A stretch of 64,000 nt of DNA from Streptomyces subrutilus (GTDB lineage Bacteria > Actinomycetota > Actinomycetes > Streptomycetales > Streptomycetaceae), in contig NZ_CP023701.1 of the NCBI RefSeq assembly GCF_008704535.1, positions 372,001 to 436,000 on the forward strand, in the 5' to 3' direction. The first letter of the stretch is position 1. Each line of letters starts with the position of its first letter. The position numbers and the translations under genes were made by a program. Under the pieces are notes generated by a model that searched no databases, was not told where the DNA came from, and saw nothing but the letters and a program-made list of their open reading frames with translations. This document shows positions 55,139 to 61,341 of this stretch, one piece after another.

Positions 55139-55474
55139 TCAGCGCGGCAGGGAGGCGGCGTAGTAGCGCCGGCAGGCCCGGAGCATGCCCTCGTCCGAGA
55201 GGGTGAACACGTCGACGAAGTCCCGCTCGTGCGGGGTCAGCCGGCCCATCGCGACGACGCAGTCCCCCTCGGCGACGATGCGGGTGATCTGGTGGCGCGC
55301 GCCACGGGCGCCGGGGCCCTCCAGATCGGAGCCGAGGGGGCCCTCGTGCAGGAGGGAGCCGTAGCCGTCGAGGTCGCCGCTGTCGAGGTAGTGGTAGGCG
55401 AGGCGCACGTGGTCGACCCCGGAGTCGGTGATGACGGGGCTGGGCTGGATCCGCCCGGTGTACCGACCGGTCAT
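55139..55474 (-). CDS. SnoaL-like / NTF2-fold protein
   Basis: 111 residues with the NTF2-like pattern: VDHVRLAYHYLDSGDLDGYG, SLLHEGPLGSDLEGPGARGA, HQITRIVAEGDCVVAMGRLT and a C-terminal DVFTLSDEGMLRACRRYY. Such proteins include polyketide cyclases and small hydrolases; many have no known substrate. The ATG at 55474 has AGGACTT before it. Its promoter region carries direct CTATC repeats, so it may be controlled by the divergent SARP regulator. Confidence 0.8.
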   Translation of the reverse strand: MTGRYTGRIQPSPVITDSGVDHVRLAYHYLDSGDLDGYGSLLHEGPLGSDLEGPGARGARHQITRIVAEGDCVVAMGRLTPHERDFVDVFTLSDEGMLRACRRYYAASLPR

Positions 55475-55774
55475 GGGAAGTCCTTTCGTACGGCCGCGAC
55501 CCCTCCCGGGGCCGGTGGGTCCACCTTGCGCCGGTCGTGCAACTCGGCGCTATCGCCGCCCTATCACCGCCGCGACGTGCTGCGCAGCGGGACTTCGGCC
55601 ACGCTGGCCGGATCCACCCCGCCTGTTCCCCACCACGAAATCTCCACACCATGGACAACCGGAGAGGTGTTCGGGAACACTGATCCTCCGCTCCACCCGC
55701 ATTCCCTCATGGCTCGACCGTGGCGTGTTTCCACGGCGCGGGCCCGATTCGCCGTGCCCCCGGCTGGGAGACTC
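55475..55774. other. divergent SnoaL/SARP promoter region
   Basis: No gene. It holds the tandem 11-mers at 55550-55571, listed separately. GGGAG at 55766 serves the SARP start. Confidence 0.5.
55550..55571. promoter_or_regulatory. SARP-type direct repeat, site 1
   Basis: Two tandem 11-mers CTATCGCCGCC and CTATCACCGCC (10 of 11 identical). The exact 11-bp period puts both CTATC cores on the same helix face, as in known SARP sites. It lies 76 bases upstream of the SnoaL gene start and 204 upstream of the SARP gene. Confidence 0.6.
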
Positions 55775-58700
55775 ATGACCGCTTCGCCCGGCCGGGTTCC
55801 GCCCACCCCGGACACGGTGGTTTTCCGGATACTCGGCCCGTTACAGGTGACCGGTCACGACGGTCCGGTCCGCATTCCCCCGGGGCGCCAGGAGGTCATC
55901 CTCGCCGCGCTGCTCCTGGAGGCGAACCGCGTCGTCAGCACCGACTACCTGGTCGACCTGATCTGGGACGACGAACCCCCGGACACGGCCCGCACCCAGG
56001 TGCAGATCTGCGTGTCCCGGCTGCGCAAGGTGTTCACCACGGCGCGGATCGCCGCCGCCATCACCACCCGGCCGCCCGGGTACGTCCTCAAGACCGAGGG
56101 CGACCAGGTCGACGCGGCCCTGTTCGCGCGCCGGGTCGCCGACGCGCGCGCGTCGGCGAGGTCGGGCGGCCTGACCGAGGCCGTCGAACTGCTGTGCGCG
56201 GCCGCCGAGCTGTGGCAGGGCGACTGCCTGAGCGGGGTCTCCAGCGACACGCTGCGGAGCAAGGCCCTGCAACTGGACGAGGAGCGGCTGACGGCGGCCG
56301 AGACCCGCATCGAGCTGGAACTCGCCCTGGGGCGCCACCACCAGCTGGTCGGTGAGATCCAGCAGCTGGTACGGGTCCACCCGCTGCGGGAGCGGCTGCG
56401 CGGGCAGCTGATGCTGGCCCTGCACCGCTCGGGCCGGCAGGCGGAGGCGCTGGAGAGCTACCGGGTCGGGCGCGACCTGCTGGTGGAGGAGCTGGGCCTG
56501 GAGCCCGGCGGCGAGCTGCGGGCGCTGGAGTCGGCGATCCTGGCGGGCAAGGTCCCGCCGGCGGCCGGCCCCGGCGGCCGGGGCGCGGACCGCGCGGAGC
56601 GGGACGGCGCGCACGGCGCGGTCCGGGCCGGCGCCGGTACGGGCCCTGGGCGCGGGGCCGCCACGGCCGCACCGGCCCGCGCGGACGCCCGCTCCGGCAC
56701 CGGCCCGGACCCCGTCGGTGACCGGCGCCCGGGCGGCGACGCGCACCCGGCCGGCGGCGTCGAAGCGGCCGACGGCGCCGACCCGGCCGCCCCCGCGGCC
56801 GGAGTCCGGGATTCCGACGGGTCCGGCCGGCACGGCGCGGTCGCGGACGGGCGGGACCGCGCACGGCCCGCTCCGCCCGAAGGGGCCTCGTACCGCGAGG
56901 AGATCCCGCGGCAGCTCCCCGCGGACACCTCGGACTTCGTGGGCGACGAGGCGCAGATCGGGCGGATCGAGCAGACCCTGCTCGGTGCGGGCGGCCGGCG
57001 GGCGGTCGGGCTGGCGGTGATCGTGGGCAAACCGGGCACGGGCAAGTCCACCCTGGCCACGCACATCGCGCACCGGCTCGGCGACGGCGGCTTCCCCGAC
57101 GGGCAGTTGTACTGCGACCTGCGCGGCACCGGCAGCCCGGCCACCTCGGCCGAGGTGCTGGGCCGTTTCCTGCGCGCCCTCGGCATCCCCGGGCCGGTGA
57201 TCCCCGAGTCGCAGGACGAGCGGGCCGAGATGTACCGGACGCTGATGGCCTCCCGGCGGGTGCTCGTGGTGCTCGACGACGCGGCGTCGGAGGCCCAGAT
57301 CCGGCCGCTGCTGCCGGGCAGCCGCGACTGCGCGGTGCTGGTCACCAGCCGGGTCCGGCTGACCGGCCTGCCCGGCGCGCACCGGGTCGAGCTGGACATC
57401 ATGGGCACCGAGCACGCCCTGGAGCTGCTGGTGCGGGTGATCGGCGCGGACCGGGTGCAGCGCGAGCTGGTGGCGGCGGAGGCCCTGATCCGGACCGTGG
57501 GCGGGCTGCCGCTGGCCCTGCGGATCGTGGCGGCCCGGCTGGCGGCCCGCCCGCACTGGTCGCTGGCCTCGATGGTGCACCGGCTCTCCAACGAGCGGCA
57601 CCGGCTCGACGAGCTCACCCACGGCGAGATGACCATGCGGGCGAGCCTCTCGCTCACGCACGACGGGCTCGCCGCGGCCGACCGCCGGCTGCTGCGGCTG
57701 CTGAGCCTCGCCAAGGGGCCGACCCTGCCGGGCTGGCTGGCCGGGGCGCTGCTGGACGACGACCGGCCCTTCCCGTCCGACCTGCTCGAACCGCTCGTCG
57801 ACGTGCAGATGCTGGACGTGGTCGGGGTGGAGTCCACGGGCGGCTTCCGCTACCGCTTCCACGAGATCATCCGGGTGTTCGCCCGGGAGCAGCTCGCCGC
57901 GCACGACGAGCCGGCCGCGCAGTCGGCGGCGCTCGGGCGGATGCTGGGCGGGTGGATGTCGCTGGCCGAGCAGGCCCACCGGCGCATCTACGGCGGGGAC
58001 TTCACGGTGCTGCACGGCGGCGCGGCGCGCTGGGAGCCGCCGGCCGCCTGCGTGGACGAGCTGCTGGTGGACCCGTTGGAGTGGCTCGACAGCGAGCACA
58101 CCAACCTGGTCCAGGCGGTCGAGCACGCCGCCGAGGCGGGGATGGACGAGCTGTGCTGGGACCTGGCGACGACGCTGACGACGCTGTTCGAGGGACGGGG
58201 CTACTTCGACGACTGGGAGCGGACGCACCAGCTGGCCCTGGAGGCCGTCCGGGCGGCCGGGAACACGCGCGGTACCGCGGCGCTGCTCGGCTCGCTGGGG
58301 GTGCTGTACCTCGGCCGCAGCCAGCAGGCGGAATCGCGGACCGCGCTGAACACGGCGCTCGGCCTGTTCCAGGAGTTGGACGACCGCCGGGGGCTGGCCC
58401 TGTGCCACCGCGACCTGGCCCTGCTGGAGCGGATGCGGGGCAACGAGGACCACGCGCTCACCCTGTACGACCGGGCGCTGCGGGATTTCGACCGGGTCGG
58501 TGACGTGGTGGGCCGGGCCATCGTCCTGACGCAGAGCGCGCAGATCTGGATGGTGCGCGGGCAGGCGCCGGCCGCGCAGGACCGGCTGGACGAGGCGCTG
58601 GGCATCTACCGTTCGGTGGGGTACACCGGCGGGCAGGCCAGGACGCTGCGCCGGGCCGGGCAGCTGCTCCAGTCGCAGGGCGAACACGAGCGCGCGGTCC

Positions 58701-59203
58701 GGACGTTCAGCGAGGTGCTGGAGCTCTGCCGGGACACCGGCGACGTGATCGGGGAGGGCTACCTGCTGCGGGACCTGGGGCACGCCAACGCCGAGGTGGG
58801 CCGGGGTGAGGCCGCTCGGGGGTTCTACGCCCAGGCGCTGTCGGTGCGCGAGCAGATCATGGACCAGGGCGGGGCGGCGCTGGTGCGGCTGGACCTGGCG
58901 CGGCTGCTGATGGCGAGCGGTGGCGCCGGTGAGCGTTCCCGGTCCCGTGAGCTGCTGGAGAGCGCGGTACGGGCCTTCCGCGATCGGCGGATGGAGCCCG
59001 AACTGGTCGAGGCGGAGCGGCTGCTGGACTCGGGCCTGCTGCCCGCCCGGCCGCTGATCGCGGTTCCGTCGCAGGTGAGGGCGCCGGTCTCGGGGGCGGT
59101 TGTCGCCTCGGTGCTGGGGTCGGCGGTCGGGTCCGCGGGGAGCCCGGTCGTCGGGTCGGACGCGGTGCACGCGCCGGTGACGGAGTCCGCCGCCGGGGTC
59201 TGA
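55775..59203 (+). CDS. SARP-NB-ARC-TPR pathway regulator (AfsR-like)
   Basis: 1142 residues. The N-terminal OmpR-like DNA-binding domain (FRILGPLQVTGHDGPVRIPP, then RVVSTDYLVDLIWDDEPPD) is followed by a bacterial transcriptional activation domain (about 105-255: ELWQGDCLSG, LALHRSGRQAEALESYRVG). A disordered Ala/Gly/Arg-rich linker leads to an NB-ARC ATPase with Walker A GKPGTGKST (418-426) and RRVLVVLDDAA, then TPR-like repeats (GTAALLGSLGVLYLG, EHERAVRTFSEVLELCRDTG). Slightly longer than AfsR. Probably an activator of the adjacent NRPS cluster. ATG 55775 has GGGAG. Confidence 0.93.
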   Translation: MTASPGRVPPTPDTVVFRILGPLQVTGHDGPVRIPPGRQEVILAALLLEANRVVSTDYLVDLIWDDEPPDTARTQVQICVSRLRKVFTTARIAAAITTRPPGYVLKTEGDQVDAALFARRVADARASARSGGLTEAVELLCAAAELWQGDCLSGVSSDTLRSKALQLDEERLTAAETRIELELALGRHHQLVGEIQQLVRVHPLRERLRGQLMLALHRSGRQAEALESYRVGRDLLVEELGLEPGGELRALESAILAGKVPPAAGPGGRGADRAERDGAHGAVRAGAGTGPGRGAATAAPARADARSGTGPDPVGDRRPGGDAHPAGGVEAADGADPAAPAAGVRDSDGSGRHGAVADGRDRARPAPPEGASYREEIPRQLPADTSDFVGDEAQIGRIEQTLLGAGGRRAVGLAVIVGKPGTGKSTLATHIAHRLGDGGFPDGQLYCDLRGTGSPATSAEVLGRFLRALGIPGPVIPESQDERAEMYRTLMASRRVLVVLDDAASEAQIRPLLPGSRDCAVLVTSRVRLTGLPGAHRVELDIMGTEHALELLVRVIGADRVQRELVAAEALIRTVGGLPLALRIVAARLAARPHWSLASMVHRLSNERHRLDELTHGEMTMRASLSLTHDGLAAADRRLLRLLSLAKGPTLPGWLAGALLDDDRPFPSDLLEPLVDVQMLDVVGVESTGGFRYRFHEIIRVFAREQLAAHDEPAAQSAALGRMLGGWMSLAEQAHRRIYGGDFTVLHGGAARWEPPAACVDELLVDPLEWLDSEHTNLVQAVEHAAEAGMDELCWDLATTLTTLFEGRGYFDDWERTHQLALEAVRAAGNTRGTAALLGSLGVLYLGRSQQAESRTALNTALGLFQELDDRRGLALCHRDLALLERMRGNEDHALTLYDRALRDFDRVGDVVGRAIVLTQSAQIWMVRGQAPAAQDRLDEALGIYRSVGYTGGQARTLRRAGQLLQSQGEHERAVRTFSEVLELCRDTGDVIGEGYLLRDLGHANAEVGRGEAARGFYAQALSVREQIMDQGGAALVRLDLARLLMASGGAGERSRSRELLESAVRAFRDRRMEPELVEAERLLDSGLLPARPLIAVPSQVRAPVSGAVVASVLGSAVGSAGSPVVGSDAVHAPVTESAAGV

Positions 59204-59225
59204 GGCCGCCGTCCGGTGCATCGGG

Positions 59226-59249
59226 TCCGGTACCGGGGTCCGTACCGGA
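59226..59249. terminator. hairpin after the SARP gene
   Basis: TCCGGTAC (59226-59233) pairs with GTACCGGA (59242-59249) around an 8-base loop, between the SARP gene and the convergent small secreted gene. Confidence 0.45.
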
Positions 59250-59299
59250 AGGGTGCTCGGGCCGCCGCGAAGGTGCGCCGTGGCCCGGGGCGGGTGGGG

Positions 59300-59479
59300 T
59301 CAGTCCCAGGGGTTGGTGTCGGTGGTGGTGCTCGGCGTCGGGGTGGGCTGCGGGGCGGTCGCGCCGGCCGGGGCCGGGGTGACGGGGCCGTCGGCCTGGG
59401 CGACCTGGGTGCCGAACACGGCCGCCCCGGCGATGGCGACGGTGACGAACGCGGTGCGCAGTGCGCGGGTGACGGTCAT
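59300..59479 (-). CDS. tiny secreted Pro/Thr-rich protein
   Basis: 59 residues with a signal peptide (TVTRALRTAFVTVAIAGAAV, cleavage after AQA) and a mature part of about 30 residues (DGPVTPAPAGATAPQPTPTP, then STTTDTNPWD). The ATG at 59479 follows GAAGGGA. It has no cysteines, so it is unlikely to be a folded toxin; it may be a signal or surface peptide. It lies beneath a CTATC direct-repeat site. Confidence 0.6.
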   Translation of the reverse strand: MTVTRALRTAFVTVAIAGAAVFGTQVAQADGPVTPAPAGATAPQPTPTPSTTTDTNPWD

Positions 59480-59580
59480 GTCCGGGTCCCTTCGTCGGTG
59501 CGCTCCGGTTCTTCCGGGGCGCTTCCTTCGTTCTGGGCACCACGTTAGGAACGGCCGGAATCCCCGCACCGGCCCCGCTC

Positions 59581-59602
59581 CTATCGCCGCGCTATCACGG
59601 AT
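59581..59602. promoter_or_regulatory. SARP-type direct repeat, site 2
   Basis: CTATCGCCGCG followed by CTATCACGGAT, cores 11 bp apart. The first 18 bases match site 1 at 55550 in 17 positions. It lies about 100 bases upstream of the secreted-peptide gene and about 210 upstream of the HTH-NTPase gene. Confidence 0.6.
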
Positions 59603-59620
59603 CCCCATCCGCCGTGATAG
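59592..59620. promoter_or_regulatory. inverted repeat overlapping SARP-type site 2
   Basis: CTATCACGG (59592-59600) and CCGTGATAG (59612-59620) form perfect 9-bp arms around 11 bases. The left arm is shared with the second direct-repeat unit. Confidence 0.5.
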
Positions 59621-59809
59621 GTGCGGCCGCCGTCCGCGACAGGCGTCCGGCCCGGGCGGCGGCGGGCCCCGGCGGGGATAGGACGGGCCGCCGCGGGCTG
59701 TTCGTCCGGCGATGCCGGGGCGATAGCGCGCTGCCGACGATGGGAGTCAGGAACCGGGCCGCGTCACCCCAGGCCCAGCCGTTCCCCACCACCACCGCCG
59801 GGAGCGCAC

Positions 59810-61192
59810 ATGAACAGCACGGCCGCCGTCGCCGCCGCCACCCTTCCCGCACCGGAGACCTCCCGCCTGGGAGGGCTCATACGGACCCACCGGCTGCGGA
59901 TCGGGCTCACCCAGCGGGAGCTGGCCGACCTGTCGACCATCAGCGTGCGGGCCATCCGCGACCTGGAGCAGGGCAAGGCGAGACGGCCCCGCCCCGACAC
60001 GGTGCGTCTGATGGCCGACGCGCTGCGGCTGGGGCCGCGGGCCCGGGCGGCCCTGGAGGCCGCCGCCCAGCAGGGCCGGGCGACCGGGGCCGGTTGGGAG
60101 CAGCCTCCGGCGCCGCCGACGGCCCTGCACCCGATCGTGGGCCGGGACGCCGAGGCGGCGGCGTTGGAGACGGAGCTGTCCTCCGGGGCGGAACGGCTGG
60201 TCCACCTGGTGGGGTTGACCGGGGTGGGCAAGACGCGGCTGGCGCTGGCGGTCGCCGAGCGGCTGCACGCGGCCGGGATGCCGGTGCTCTGGTACACCTC
60301 CCCGGGCGCGACGGCGGACCACCTGGGCTGCGCGGAGGGCGAGCTGACGGCACGGACCGCGGCGGCGGTGGCACAGGTGCAGGGTCCGGCGGCGGCCGGG
60401 GCGGACGGGGGCGCGGTGGACGCCCTCGCCGAACTGCTGGGTGAGCAGTCCGCGCTGCTGGTGCTCGACGGCGCCCCGGCGGGCCCGGTCCGCTTCGACC
60501 GGCTGACCGGGCTGCTGCGGGCCTGCCCCGGGCTGCGGCTGCTGGTGACCTCGGACCAGCCGTGGGAGGTGCCGGGCGAGCGGATCTTCCTGCTGGCCCC
60601 GCTGGAGGTGCCGGCGGTCGGCGTGGCGGACGCCGCGGCCCCGTCGGTGCGGCTCTTCCTGGACCACGTCCGGCGGGTGCGGCCCGAGTCCACGGCGACG
60701 GCGGCGGACCGGGAGTACGCGGCCCGGGTCTGCCGGCGGCTGGACGGCCATCCGGGGGCGCTGGCCGCGGCGGCGTCCTGGTTGGTGGTGTGCGATCTGG
60801 CGGCCCTGTGGCAGGGCCTCGACGAGGATCCGGTGGCCCTGCTCGACCACCTCGGCGGCCGCGCCGGGTCCGATGGTTTCCGGGGCGCCCTGCACCGGCG
60901 GCTGGAGCGGCTCTCGGCCCCCGCCCGGGGCCTGCTGGAGGCGTTGTGCGGGCGGGCCGGGGACGAGTTCGAGCTCGCCGGGATCACCGGCCTGACCGGC
61001 AGCGGCCTGGCGGAGTCCGGCCGGATGCTGCGCGAGCTGCTGCTCAGCGGCGCGGTGCGGACCGCGCACGAGGGGGGCGGCTCCCGCTTCCGGGTGCTGG
61101 GCCTGGTACGGGCCGCCTGCGGTGCGCCGCCGACCGCGACGGCGGGTGCGACGGCGGGTGCGACTGCCGCCACTGCCGCCGCTGCCTCCTGA
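59810..61192 (+). CDS. XRE-type HTH plus NB-ARC-like regulator
   Basis: 460 residues. An N-terminal XRE helix-turn-helix (RLGGLIRTHRLRIGLTQREL, STISVRAIRDLEQGKARRPR, residues about 19-75) is followed by an AAA/NB-ARC-like domain with Walker A GLTGVGKT (135-142) and Walker B ALLVLDGAPAG, and a helical tail (LDGHPGALAAAASWLVVCD, RRLERLSAPARGLLEALCGR). It lacks a long TPR region. The tail ends in an Ala/Thr repeat (TATAGATAGATAATAAA). Cluster-situated regulators of this shape often act with SARPs. ATG 59810 has GGGAG. Confidence 0.85.
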   Translation: MNSTAAVAAATLPAPETSRLGGLIRTHRLRIGLTQRELADLSTISVRAIRDLEQGKARRPRPDTVRLMADALRLGPRARAALEAAAQQGRATGAGWEQPPAPPTALHPIVGRDAEAAALETELSSGAERLVHLVGLTGVGKTRLALAVAERLHAAGMPVLWYTSPGATADHLGCAEGELTARTAAAVAQVQGPAAAGADGGAVDALAELLGEQSALLVLDGAPAGPVRFDRLTGLLRACPGLRLLVTSDQPWEVPGERIFLLAPLEVPAVGVADAAAPSVRLFLDHVRRVRPESTATAADREYAARVCRRLDGHPGALAAAASWLVVCDLAALWQGLDEDPVALLDHLGGRAGSDGFRGALHRRLERLSAPARGLLEALCGRAGDEFELAGITGLTGSGLAESGRMLRELLLSGAVRTAHEGGGSRFRVLGLVRAACGAPPTATAGATAGATAATAAAAS

Positions 61193-61341
61193 ACTGCTCG
61201 CCGAGTGCCGGAGCAACTGCCGCCGGGAACGGGGGCCCGCCGGTTGGATTGCGTACGGCCGGACCGCACGACCGATCTCGTGTCGGGTCACGGAGCAGAT
61301 CCCGACAGCCCGCCGCGGAGACCATCTTGAGGAGCCCGAGC

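Larger units (their letters stand above)
59480..59809. other. divergent promoter region of secreted peptide and HTH-NTPase
   Basis: No gene. It contains the CTATC repeats (59581-59602), an overlapping inverted copy (59592-59620) and two more reverse-oriented GATAG half-sites (59677-59681, 59722-59726). Confidence 0.5.
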
